Assembly: GCA_958450325.1 (NCBI GenBank)
Contig: OY288261.1
Coordinates: 10,941,113-11,005,112, forward strand
DNA length: 64,000 bases
From: Agrostemma githago
Taxonomy: Eukaryota; Streptophyta; Magnoliopsida; Caryophyllales; Caryophyllaceae
Direction of reading: 5' to 3'
Positions 47,918 to 59,420 of this stretch are shown piece by piece (position 1 is the stretch's first letter; every line of letters starts with the position of its first letter). Below the pieces are notes generated by a model. It made no database searches. It worked only from the letters and a program-made list of their open reading frames with translations, and had not been told where the DNA came from. Made by a program: the position numbers and the translations under genes.

Positions 47918-48743
47918 GGACATGACATAGGTCCATCCCGACGCGGCCACGCGCGGGTTTGGGGAGGCGAATGAATCTCCATATGAGATGGTCAAATTGA
48001 AATTTAAATCGAAGTAGGAGTCGCCACCGAATTTTGTGGTTATTCGGAACCATTCGAGCCCACACTATGTCGTAGTGGGCCGTATACAAAATACGACCCA
48101 TTTCCAATGTCAGAGTTTATTGGGCTCGTCCCTTTGCATTATGATACCGATACCGACGTTATCGGATATCGTGTATTGAATGACTCTCGTTGCCAATGGA
48201 TTCGGACATCCGGAAACCATGGTTCTGAGTAAGGGGTGAGGGTACGTGTTGAGAAGTTCACTAAGAACACCCAACCCCGCCCGCACTTAGCGGCCTTTAC
48301 TAAGATATCGTTCGTTTTTGGTGTACACGGGTTAGTTCGACGGTTGAATGATATGCAAACATTATTTTCCTAAGCATGTGAGAAAAATAATTAAATAAAT
48401 GGGTTTCTAAGTCGTTTAATGCATGTTAAACTAATAACGTCAAAGTTATTTTAGCATGTGAAGTCGTTTTAGTTTAATAAAACAATAAAATAAATAAATT
48501 GCTACAAACACGAGAAAACGAGTTAGTAACGGTGAATAAATCGAATAAAGATGTGAATAAAAATGCATGATTTGAAAAAAAGATTTAATGACACGTGATG
48601 GATTAACACGTGTTGACCGAGGTCGAAAAAAGTATTTTATCGAAATATGTCGCGAAAGTCGCATTTTAATGTAAGGTTCGAAAAGAATTAAAAATAGAAA
48701 AGCGAAGAAACGAAGAAAAAGAGCCCGGCGGATCAGGCTACCG

Positions 48744-48774
48744 CGCGGGTCGCCTGACAGGCGCGCGACCCGCG
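48744..48774. repeat. GC-rich inverted repeat in LTR R/U5
   Basis: CGCGGGTCGCCTG...GCGCGACCCGCG pairs over about 10 bp. It is present in both LTRs, and a decayed GC-rich version occurs in the older LTR near 11880-11930. Confidence 0.6.
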
Positions 48775-49602
48775 TGGTGGCCTGCCGGTTTTTTTTATTT
48801 GTCGAAAATCGTCAATTTTTATAAATCGCGTACAAATATGGATTAATTCATACTCGATTTATATTTTCGATATTCGTCGTATTCGATATTCGATTATGAA
48901 ATCGATATCGAATAGTTAGAATGATTTTAGAAAAGGTTTTGAAAAAAGTTTGTTTTGAACGAAAAGTAAAAAAAAAAAGAATTTTGAACGAAAAAGATGT
49001 TAATTCTCTCCGCGTTTAAAATCATCGAATTTTGTTTAAAAAAAAGGTAATGATTTTTTTAGCATCAACGAGATTTAATTAATTTAGTTCTTGTTAGATA
49101 TGATATTTGATTAGATAATCAATATCGTATTTTAAGAACGTTATACGAAAATAGTTTTTTTTAGTATCGATTATTAGAAATAAAAATATGTGACGAACGA
49201 CCCATATTAATAATACAAAACGATCGACGACCCGTAAAAAAAGTGACGGACGAAAAAAAAGAAAAAGACGTGAGAGAGAGAGAAAGGAGAAGAATCGGGT
49301 TTGATTTACACCCTCAACCTACATGCTTTATTTTCTCGGTATGGAGCTCGTCGGAAAGTGGTTTAAACTTGGGAGCGTCGAGATGATGCGGGTGAGTTTG
49401 GGATGGTGCGTTTTTTTTGGACGTGTGGGGCGTCGGGTTCGGCCGAATGGGGGTGGTTTCGTCGGTATTTCGAGACTTCTTCGGGAATACGTCGGGATTT
49501 GCTTTGTATTATTTTTTTAGACAAGTTTATGAATAATTGACGTGTATTTTGGTTGCTGAAATTGTTGTGTGAAATCGTGTTTTTTGTGTTGAATATGAGG
49601 TC

Positions 49603-49612
49603 CTATTTATAG
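49603..49612 (-). promoter_or_regulatory. TATA box of the Tat/Ogre-type LTR
   Basis: The minus strand reads CCTATAAATAGG, an excellent TATA box that is itself palindromic. The equivalent lies at about 56118-56127 in the other LTR. Confidence 0.65.
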
Positions 49613-49710
49613 GAGTCGAGGTAGTCTTGCTTGTGTGACAAGAAATACCGGTTTGGATAGGAAACGCGAGAGTTCGAAAGGGAACGAAAGTCTCGTTTCT
49701 TGGTGGAGAA

Positions 49711-49793
49711 GCCAAGTATCTCGGCTGTCATAAAGAGTTGGCCGAGTATTTCGGCTGTTTGGGATGTCTTGGCCGAGTATCTGGAGCTCGGTC
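49711..49793. repeat. GCCGAGTATYTCGGC inverted repeats upstream of TATA
   Basis: Units at 49711-49725, 49741-49755 and 49771-49793 have GCCGA/TCGGC arms around GTAT(T/C). A further inverted repeat CAGCCGTG...CACGGCTG lies at 49903-49928. All lie 100-325 bases upstream of the TATA box in element sense. Confidence 0.75.
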
Positions 49794-50221
49794 GGTGTCT
49801 GATTCGGTTTCCGGATAGAATTCCTACTTGAGATCGAATTCTATCCTTAAACGGATTTGTTTAATATTTTTTGAAGATGATTTTTGTAGTATTTGGGACC
49901 GAATCAGCCGTGTGAGGTGTCACGGCTGACTCGTGTGTCTCGAGAATATTTTTGACCGGGTTTTGACTCGGTCGTAAAAAGATGGTTTTACCCCTGGTGC
50001 CGGAATCGACCCAAATTAGTCTCATTTGACTCGAAACGACCCACTGGGCCTAGATTTGAGGTTGGTTTTGTAAGATTTGTACTCCGTAATAAGCCTAAAC
50101 CAAATGTCCATGATTTCGAGCCCATATCCGAGTCCATTAAAGCATGTTTGCGTCCTATCATCATCGGGTGTTTGGCGGGACCTGCTATAGACACCTGGCG
50201 GTCAAAATGTGGGTGTCTACA

Positions 50222-53200
50222 GAGCCCGCACTCTGAGTGAGGCTTGGACAAGGCGAAAGTCAGAGTAGCTACCATGCCAATCGAGGATTAAGACCTGGCA
50301 GACTTCCGATCGGGTCGTTTAGAGTCCATTAGGCTTGCGTGAAGGGCTCGCCAGCCATATGATAGAAATCATACCTGAGTAGATGTCAACAATGTTGCGG
50401 GGACTTTTCTTAAAAAGTCTTGGGTATGTCTGTTTACAGACAATCCCCATCTTGAAATTGCGTGGGAGTTTGCCTTGGAGGCTATGGGTGTGTCTGTTTA
50501 CAGACACGTCCCATCTTTGAATTATGCGGGTGCCTTCATTGGAGGCTATGGGTGTACCTGTTTACAGACACGTCCCATCTTTGAATTATGCGGGTGTCTT
50601 CATTGGAGGCTATGGGTGTACCTGTTTACAGACACGTCCCATCTTAGAATTGCGCGGGAGCCTCCATTGGAAGCTGCGGATGTACCGCTTACTGATACAT
50701 CCGATTCTTCAGTAAAAATGTTGCTTGAATTTTCACTGAGACTTTGAGAATTCTTCGGGAGTCTTGGGATACCTGTCTGTTTTGCATGCAACATTCAGAT
50801 AAAACATTAACTCACGCTGGAGAAGAAAATGATTTTTTTGATTGATTTTTGGAAAGAAAATGCTGAAAATTTTTGAAAACGCTGAAAATTTTTGAATTTT
50901 TTAGAATGCTTGGGATGACCTGATTCCCGATCAAATTCTGACACGGACTTCTAAAATCCTCTGGTTAGGCCTGTGTGCCTAGATAAAGTGTGATAAAAAT
51001 TCCTATTCCCGGGGTGACTAGGAAAGGAATTTTCTCAAATGTCTAAGTTTTGCAAATTTTAAAATAAGAATTTGGAGAGAGACATGCCGAAAGACTCGAC
51101 TCTGGATGTGACCGGACGAGTTGGCAGACACGACTGGACTCTCTAAGGGTTGGACCGTGACTCGGTAGGGGATGGGCCACCTAAGATGACAAGATTCTTA
51201 AGTTGCGCTATTCCGTAGCCTAGGCGAGTGGCAACATGGTCGAATCCTCAGAGTGAGATTGTTTCCGTATGACAGGGCTTTGTGGTAGCAACGCCGTAGA
51301 CTGGTGTTCTCTTGAATTTTTTTTTTTGGTTTCGGGACATATTCCCCAAAGTAGGTATTGCTTCGAGTTCTGACAGATTCTCGTCTTTGACTGAGCCGAG
51401 TACTAGGACACACTATAGAAAGGTGGCTAGATTTTGAAAGTATTTGGATTATGTGAGTGGATGGAGAACTTCTGCCTAAGAGAAGCCCCCGGGACAACAA
51501 AGCTAGTTGCTGAGAACATGACAGTGTCGTGACCGGAATGATGGTGCTTTTGAATTTGTGTCAATGTGGGTGGTTGTGCCTCTGTTGAAAGGCTGCCTAC
51601 GTATTCACGTGTAGTGAAATCAAACCAAGCCGTAGTTCAGTGTTGAAAAATGTATTATGGTGCCTAGTTTATTAGGGCTTTGTGTGTAACTAGCCATAGC
51701 AATGGTGTAGGCTAGGTGCATTCCCAATGATGTCTTGACCAAAGGGCTAGAATAGTTAGGATGTTGATCCTGTGAATGTGAGCATTTCCGGGGTAGCCCC
51801 CAGGGATGGTGTGAACTATTTGGGCATGTTCTATGCTGACCGCAAGTTGAATTCCCGTGTTTGGGGTTGGTAACTGGTTTAGATGTTTTTGGAAATGTGG
51901 TGCTAGGAAGTAAGTGGCTTTGATGGTTCGAAATCTGGAGCTCGATTTTGTGGAGCTAAGGCTTCGAGGGTAAGGTATTGTAATGTGGTAGGAAAGAGGG
52001 AAGTCGAGTAATAATGACTCGAACTTCGATCGGGGTAGGTTTGATAATGCGGGATCTGGTTTCCATGTCTGGCCCTAATGGTTAGGGATATCCTATGGAG
52101 CTTGAATCCTCAAAATTCCGTGTTGTCTCTAGCCTAGGTCTCGGGAAGGTCTTGAGGGTTGTAATGTGGGAAGGCTAGATGTGGTGTTAGCTGACCAGCT
52201 TGACTGCCTCTCCCTTATTTGATGGTACGGGTAATGATAATTTTTGAATTGACCGTTTCACTTGAGTTGATCGTTAACTATGGTCATGGGTTTTTGAATT
52301 CTTTGGGTTGACCTTTTAGCCCCGGTCGTGGGATTCTTCATTTGAGTTGACCGTGTTTGGTCAAGGGATGTTGATAATTCTTTTTTGATCATGGCCAGCT
52401 TTCTTGTTTTGGCCTTTTGCTTTTGCCTTGGACTTTTGATTTTTTTTGTCCAACTTTTTTTTTGTCGGTCAGACTAAACACATAAGGTAGGGATTGGTTA
52501 GTCTTATTGGATGGGTGTTTATGGTGGGAAATGGGCTTGCCTCCCGTCTTGACCCAAACTAGGAGACTACCTAGATTTGTCATAGGATTTGATACCGCTC
52601 CTGCTAAAGGTAGTTATGTGGCTTTCTATGTCAGATATGGAATAGGTAAAGGAAAACACGGGTTCGGTTTCCTGCAGTCATTATAGATGTGCCTGTAATA
52701 GTCACATGTGCTCACAGTGTATGACGGTTTTCATCATGTTCTTGGAAACACATAAGGAAAGTATATATGTGAAATAGAAAAGCTGATTTTATTGAATTTT
52801 GGAAAGATGACAGAATACAATTGACTCTGACTCTGACTTTGGAATAATATATCCTAGACTCGGACTCAGACTCGGACTTAAATCAAATCTGGACTCATGG
52901 ATGCTTGATTGGTTGTTGCTTTTTTGGTAAGGTCTTTGATTGGAGAGAACGACAGGTGCCACGACTCGCCTAAACTCGGCTTTGCGTAAATGCAAGAGAG
53001 GGAGTCAAACTAGACACGGCCCAGAGTGACGGGATGACAAAGACTCTTGGATCGGGATACCTGAACGTTGACCTAGTCAAGGTCACGACCGCGAATTGGA
53101 CTCGAGATGCGGAAGGGTGAGTCCGAAAATGGGGGCGACCGTGTTTGACCGTGTCGCGTGCTTGGCCCAACCGTGGTGACCTAACCCTAGGTGACTCGAG

Positions 53201-54403
53201 TGTTCTTAGCATAGATACGACTCGAAGAAGGCATCATAAGAACGCCGGTGTAGGATGGATGTGGGGTACTCCCTAGGGTGACCATGGTTGACTGCTCGGG
53301 TGGAGGACAGCCCCTGAGTGAGACTAAAGACTTTGGTAAGACTCATATGGTGTGACATCTAAGTGGCTCGAAAGTGGGATACGTGAGACACGTGTAAGAC
53401 AAGACCCTTAGAGCAACCGTGATTGATCGCTCTGCTGAAGGGTAGCCCCCGAGTGGGGGTGAAGACCGACTCTTAGACGGGTGACTCGTGGATGGTGGGC
53501 CTTCCTTAGGATTCGGCAAAGTGGGCCTAGTCCCGTGTGAAGAAAGACCTACGTGTGAGCTATTCCCAGACTTAGGACCCTAAAGTGTAAATGGGCTTCC
53601 CTTTGTAGGGGTTTGTCCTACGTAGGTGGGCCGTGCCTTGATAAATAAGGCGGACTTGGATGGGGTAGAAACTCGTGATGTAAGATCAACGGAGTTTCGA
53701 CGCTAGAGATTCTAACAACTTATGACAAGACCCGACACTACTAAATACGGGAAGTCCTAAGAAGAAGAAAGCTTTGAAAGGAGAATTTGGATTTGAAAAA
53801 CCCGAACAAAGTTGGATCGGAAGGCCCGATTTTTTTTGAAAATCGGAAAAAAGGTTTATCGGGCCGAGATTTTGAATTTTTTGAAAAGTTTGGACAGCAT
53901 ACCGGCTAGAAAATAGGCTATTTTGAGTCCAAATCATAAGTCCTAAATTCGGTAGCTTTCCGGGTTTGAAAAATGGGATAGTTTTCGAAAAAAGATGCAA
54001 GTTTTTGAAAATGACGGTTTTTTAAAAGACGAGACATGGATCAAGTAGCATGTAGTCACGGAAACGGTATAACGACACCATGTATGCTCTTAGTCTAAGT
54101 CTCGGTCGGTTTAATAGGGTCTATACCAACGACGATAGCTTTCTCGCAAATCAGGACGGTCTTCCTAAGCCGAGTTGGTCTTAGAACCTGCCGTAAAACC
54201 CATGCAAGTTCCGCCATCGAAGTCTTTAGTAGGTCCAAGTAGGAACGCACCATGGTATAGTGGGACTTCGGTCACAAGTAACCGGCCCGGGAAAGAATGG
54301 GTTATGCATGAACCATTGAACTAAAACGTGTACATTACTATTCGAACAATTTCTTTTCGAGTCTCACCCTAGGGATGCCGATGGTAAGTGACTCATCAGT
54401 TGA
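50222..54403 (-). mobile_element. Internal region without coding capacity (LARD-like)
   Basis: The 4.2 kb between LTRs has no ORF over about 105 codons and nothing resembling gag, protease, RT or integrase on either strand. It is GC-richer than its surroundings. It holds a 64-bp tandem array at the left end (50417-50720). Phrases such as gtgaccgt...gcccc(c/t)gagtg recur around 53220-53470. A normal pol-bearing relative would have to supply proteins. The PPT expected next to 50221 is weak (minus strand GAGTGCGGGCTC). Confidence 0.8.
50417..50720. repeat. Five tandem ~64-bp units with a hairpin
   Basis: GCTATGGGTG recurs at 50481, 50545 and 50609 (period 64), with degenerate units before (50419) and after (50672). 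The central TCTGTTTACAGA (50494 on) forms a stem-loop and stays recognisable in four units. Confidence 0.88.
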
Positions 54404-54421
54404 TCCCCAGCGGAGTCGCCA
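54404..54421 (-). other. Primer binding site, Tat/Ogre type
   Basis: The minus strand reads TGGCGACTCCGCTGGGGA three bases after the LTR end. This is the primer-site sequence I associate with Tat/Ogre elements, usually described as tRNA-Arg; I have not checked the tRNA. It fixes the minus orientation. Confidence 0.8.
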
Positions 54422-54424
54422 AAT

Positions 54425-56736
54425 TGTGGACATGACATAGGTCCACCCCGACGCGGCCACGCGCGGGTTTGGGGAGGCGAATGAATCTCCATATGAGATG
54501 GTCAAATTGAAATTTAAATCGAAGTAGGAGTCGCCACCGAATTTTGTGGTTATTCGGAACCATTCGAGCCCACTCTATGTCGTAGTGGGCCGTATACAAA
54601 ATACGGCTCATTTCCGATGTCAGAGTTTATTGGGCTCGTCCCTTTGCATTATGATACCGATACCGACGTTATCGGATATCGTGTATTGAATGACTCTCGT
54701 TGCCAATGGATTCGGACATCCGGAAACCATGGTTCTGAGTAAGGGGTGAGGGTACGTGTTGGGAATTTCACTAAGAACACCCAACCCCGCCCGCACTTAG
54801 CGGCCTTTACTAAGATGTCGTTCGTTTTTATTGTACACGGGTTAGTTCGACGGTTGAATGATATGCAAACATTATTTTCCTAAGCATGTGAGAAAAATAA
54901 TTAAATAAATGGGTTGCTAAGTCGTTTAATGCATGTTAAACTAATAACGTCAAAGTTATTTTAGCATGTGAAGTCGTTTTAGTCTAATAAAACAATAAAA
55001 TAAATAAATTGCTACAAACACGAGAAAACGAGTTAGTAACGGTGAATAAATCGAATAAAGATGTGAATAAAAATATGCATGATTTGAAAAAAAGATTTAA
55101 TGACACGTGATGGATTAACACGTGTTGACCGAGGTCGAAAAAAGTATTTTATCGAAATATGTCGCGAAAGTCGCATTTTAATGTAAGGTTCGAAAAGAAT
55201 TAAAAATAGAAAAGTGAAGAAACGAAGAAAAAGAGCCCGGCGGATCAAGCTGCCGCGCGGGTCGCCTGACAGGCGCGCGACCCGCGTGGTGGTTTGCCGG
55301 TTTTTTTTATTTGTCAAAAATCGTCAATTTTTATAAATCGCGTACAAATATGGATTAATTCATACTCGATTTATATTTTCGATATTCGTCGTATTCGATA
55401 TTCGATTATGAAATCGATATCGAATAGTTAGAATGATTTTAGAAAAGGTTTTGAAAAAAGTTTGTTTTGAACGAAAAGTAAAAAAAAAGAATTTTGAACG
55501 AAAAAGATGTTAATTCTCTCCGCGTTTAAAATCATCGAATTTTCTTTAAAAAAAAAGGTAATGATTTTTTTAGCATCAACGAGATTTAATTAATTTAGTT
55601 CTTGTTAGATATGATATTTAATTAGAGAATCAATATCGTATTTTAAGAACGTTATACGAAAATAGTTTTTTTTAGTATCGATTATTAGAAATAAAAATAT
55701 GTGACGAACGACCCATATTAATAATACAAAACGATCGACGACCCGTGAAAAAAGTGACGGACGAAAAAAAAGAAAAAGACGTGAGAGAGAGAGAGAGAAA
55801 GGAGAAGAATCGGGTTTGATTTACACCCTTAACCTACATGCTTTATTTTCTCGGTATGGAGCTCGTCGGAAAGTGGTTTAAACTTGGGAGCGTCGAGATG
55901 ATGCGGGTGAGTTTGGGATGGTGCGTTTTTTTTGGACGTGTGGGGCGTCGGGTTCGGCCGAATGAGGGTGGTTTCGTCGGTATTTCGAGACTTCTTCGGG
56001 AATACGTCGGGATTTGCTTTGTATTATTTTTTTAGACAAGTTTATGAATAATTGACGTGTATTTTGGTTGCTGAAATTGTTGTGTGAAATCGTGTTTTTT
56101 GTGTTGAATATGAGGTCCTATTTATAGGAGTTGAGGTAGTCTTGCTTGTGTGACAAGAAATACCGGTTTGGATAGGAAACGCGAGAGTTCGAAAGGGAAC
56201 GAAAGTCTCGTTTCTTGGTGGAGAAGCCAAGTATCTCGGCTGTCATGAAGAGTTGGCCGAGTATTTCGGCTGTTTGGGATGTCTTGGCCGAGTATCTGGA
56301 GCTCGGTCGGTGTCTGATTCGGTTTCCGGATAGAATTCCTACTTGAGATCGAATTCTATCCTTAAACGGATTTGTTTAATATTTTTTGAAGATGATTTTT
56401 GTAGTATTTGGGACCGAATCAGCCGTGTGAGGTGTCACGGCTGACTCGTGTGTCTCGAGAATATTTTTGACCGGGTTTTGACTCGGTCGTAAAAAGATGG
56501 TTTTACCCCTGGTGCCGGAATCGACCCAAATTAGTCTCATTTGACTCGAAACGACCCACTGGGCCTAGATTTGAGGTTGGTTTTGTAAGATTTGTACTCC
56601 GTAATAAGCCTAAACCAAATGTCCATGATTTCGAGCCCATATCCGAGTCCATTAAAGCATGTTTGCGTCCTATCATCATCGGGTGTTTGGCGGGACCTGC
56701 TATAGACACCTGGCGGTCAAAATGTGGGTGTCTACA
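54425..56736 (-). mobile_element. 5' LTR of the non-coding Tat/Ogre-type element
   Basis: Duplicate of 47918-50221, 2.31 kb, adjacent to the primer site. It is followed by ATAGT (56737-56741), matching the left duplication, so this is an undisturbed insertion. Confidence 0.93.
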
Positions 56737-56741
56737 ATAGT

Positions 56742-57488
56742 TAAAGTAAAATTATCCTGCATCGAAAAATTAAGATGGGGTGATAGAATTCTATAAATTA
56801 TAAATAAGAGTAAACATTCGTGTATAAATAAAAGTTCTTAATTAGACTATATCTAACATAAATAAACTTAAGTAAAACTATCCCAAAATGAAAAATTATA
56901 ATAAGGTGAATTTTTTTTATTATATAAATAAGAGTAATCATTCATCAAAAATATATACTCCAATAAGATGATCAAATTCGATTATATAAATAAAGAGTAA
57001 TCGTTTATCCTTTAACTTAGATATACAAAAAACTTTTTAAGTCTTAAAAATAGCACTTAATTAAGTAAATTATGATAAGGTAATGAAATTTTATATCATA
57101 AATGAGTAATCTTTCGGTTTTAGATATCAACCAACAATCTTTTGAGTCTAAAAAAACTTTTAAAAAGACTACAAACCTTAAATTATCCCACATCGAAGAA
57201 AATAAGGTAATGATTCTATATTATAAATAAGAGAATCGTGCGTTTTTCTGATCTTCAAAGCATATCTTAAGACAATAAACCTTGGGTAAATTATCCTTAT
57301 ATCGAAAAATTTTATATTATAAATAAGAGTAATCATGTATTCTTTTGAGTTTTATGATTATTAATATCACGTGATCATCTTATTTATTGTAATGATATAG
57401 TAGATTGATTAAGTTTCTTATTTAACGAATATACCTCATCAACGTAATTAAGTCAATTAACCCCTGCAGCGCACGGGCTTTAATCTAG
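56742..57488 (+). repeat. Helitron repeat body, right part, and 3' end
   Basis: The same units as 45893-47912 resume after the LTR element, then lead to the hairpin and CTAG terminus. Confidence 0.7.
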
Positions 57489-57523
57489 TAAAATCAAATA
57501 TAAGGTGTCTTCCCAAAATAATA

Positions 57524-57612
57524 TTTCATCCGGTTTTATTTATCGCCTCATTTCAATAAAATATACTCTACATATATTTATGAAATGGGACAATAAATAA
57601 AAATGAAGGGAG
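57524..57612. mobile_element. Short Stowaway-like MITE (decayed end)
   Basis: TTTCATCCGGTTTTATTTAT pairs with ATAAATAAAAATGAAGGGAG; flanks are TA. 89 bp foldback. Confidence 0.62.
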
Positions 57613-57769
57613 TACCAATTTCAATAAATATGAGAATAATACGTATAATTGAAGTACTTAAACCAGATTAGTATAGTTGACTTTATAACTGCTACATCAA
57701 GTAACCTTATTAATATTTAACCGGCTACTTATACAATTATACTCCATTCTCCTCCTTAGACCTAGAAAA

Positions 57770-57985
57770 CGGGTCAACCGAGTTGGGTTCAGATCGGGTC
57801 AGCTTCGGGTCGTGCCACTTTCGGGTTATTAATAATCGGATTGATTTCGGGTCGGATCAGATCATTTCGGGTTCAGGTCATTTTTGGGCTCGCTATTTTC
57901 AACTTTTTTTTAGGGATATCGACTCGTTTTCTATAATAATAGTTGGGTGAGTTTCAGATAATAGCTCGGGTCAATTTGTTGTCGA
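57770..57985. repeat. Degenerate GGGTCGGGTTCGGG repeats
   Basis: Inverted relative of 26320-26570, sharing the AT-rich core with ctataataat and the flanking gggtc/gggtt motifs. Confidence 0.55.
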
Positions 57986-58082
57986 TGAGTTCAACAGATG
58001 GAGAATAGGTTTCGTTTTGATTAACGTGTTGATTTTGGTGAAGGATTGTGTATTTTGCCAACGTTTTAATACAGTTTTCCCG

Positions 58083-59420
58083 TCACTTACCATTCAAAGC
58101 ACTAGTCGTCAAGTTATGTGTTATGGTGTTAAGTGACCTGGGAATGAACATAAAGGAAACACAATGAAAGAAAGAGCACTCCATAAAGATGTCACTAAGA
58201 AGCGTTGCAACACCAATTTGTGGCTTCTCGACACCTGCAATCTGCCAAACAAGATGAAGACAATCAGTGTTGATCCTAATATGAAGAAAACCCCTTTCCT
58301 TGCCCATCTGATGGCCTTAAGAGTACCACGTGTTTCCACCTGAATAGCCGATTCAACCAAAAACGTTGATTGAAGGTTGGTCAAAACAACGTGCCCCTGA
58401 TCTTTGCACACCCATCCCACTGTAGCTCTACCATAATAAGTCCAACCTGCATCCACAAAAAGGAGAGCATATTACATTTAGGAGTCATACCTACCACCTG
58501 AATGACCCAACAATATGTGGAATTATTTATCTCTAGTTTCCTCAGTTCATCTCCGTCTTCATTCCCTTCCATATCTTTCAGAGGCGTTTGTTCCTGTGTC
58601 ATCTTCTTCATCCCAATCTGTTGCTATTTCTTCAAGCCTCTACGGCTAATCAAATCTCTCCTAATATCCTCAATGCCTGAAAGTGAAGCTTTATACCTCA
58701 TCCAAAAGCACTTCCACGAATTACTCCAATCCCTAAAAATAATATTGTTCCTTAAGAGCCAGATAGAATAAAGAGTATTGAGAAAAAGAAGAATGGCCAT
58801 AAAGTCATCATCCCTCTTATCCAGATATGAGATCCATCCAATGAGTCATTCCTGAAGACACATCCGATTTGTCGTCTGTACCCTAACACCAAGCGGACAA
58901 CACACCCATATTCTCGAGATTATAGGGCAATCTCTAAAAAGGTGATCAAGAGTCTCAACCTCTTCAAGGCAATTCAATCCCTCCCTTCTCTGACATAAAA
59001 CACATGTATTAAAGTCTATCAACTTTCTCTTATCCCTTTCAAATCCAACTGGGAGAGAGTTCGTGACAATCTTCCATAAAAAAATTCCAAGAATGTGGTC
59101 CCGGTAAATTCCACATCGTCCTTTTGAAGAATAAAGGGAATTTCTCAATAAGACAACTAATACGCTTCCTATTCTTGGTCAGCCCACTATCTTCTTTACA
59201 GATTTCTCTATACCCACTTTTATCACTATATCTTCCATCCGATGATTTGTTCCAAATCGGGTAGCACAGTACCGAGGACTAAGGAATGGGGATAGAAGCG
59301 ATCCTAATATACCAGTCATTATCAAATAACTGAATAAGCTTGTCAGTATTACAAGCACCCCATTCCCAATGATATCTTTAAAAGTCCAATCAATCAATCT
59401 TCGCAAACCATCATACAAAT
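58083..59420 (-). pseudogene. L1-type LINE ORF2 remnant (zf-RVT and RNase H)
   Basis: Three broken minus-strand segments appear in the order of plant LINE ORF2 C-termini. At 59179-59418, a WTFKDIIGNG block fits the region before zf-RVT. At 58846-59148, FLWKIVTNSLP, CVLCQRR and LDHLFRDCP mark a zf-RVT domain. At 58083-58456, an RVT_3-type RNase H begins DAGWTYYGRATVGWV and continues in another frame with TDCLHLV and a PRSLN-x-I-x-H ending. Stops and frameshifts separate them. Reverse transcriptase and endonuclease are missing, and no poly(A) tail or target duplication was found. An old 5'-truncated or degraded insertion. Confidence 0.75.

Larger units (their letters stand above)
47918..50221 (-). 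mobile_element. 3' LTR of the non-coding Tat/Ogre-type element
   Basis: Plus-strand ends are TGTGGACATG and GGTGTCTACA. It repeats as 54425-56736 with about two dozen differences that I could see by eye, so the insertion is young. On the minus strand a TATAAATAGG box lies near 49603-49612, and palindromes lie upstream (49711-49793, 49902-49929). A GC-rich hairpin (48744-48774) lies downstream in the probable R/U5. Its small ORFs are shared with the other copy only because both are LTRs. Confidence 0.92.

Noticed and set aside
49323..49715. Small ORFs conserved at 49323-49520/49527-49715 and 55838-56035/56042-56230
   Set aside because: Conserved only because both copies are LTRs of one recent insertion; no domain, and they overlap the promoter region.
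58502..58771. Plus-strand 89-codon frame over the LINE remnant
   Set aside because: Shadow of the minus-strand LINE coding sequence.
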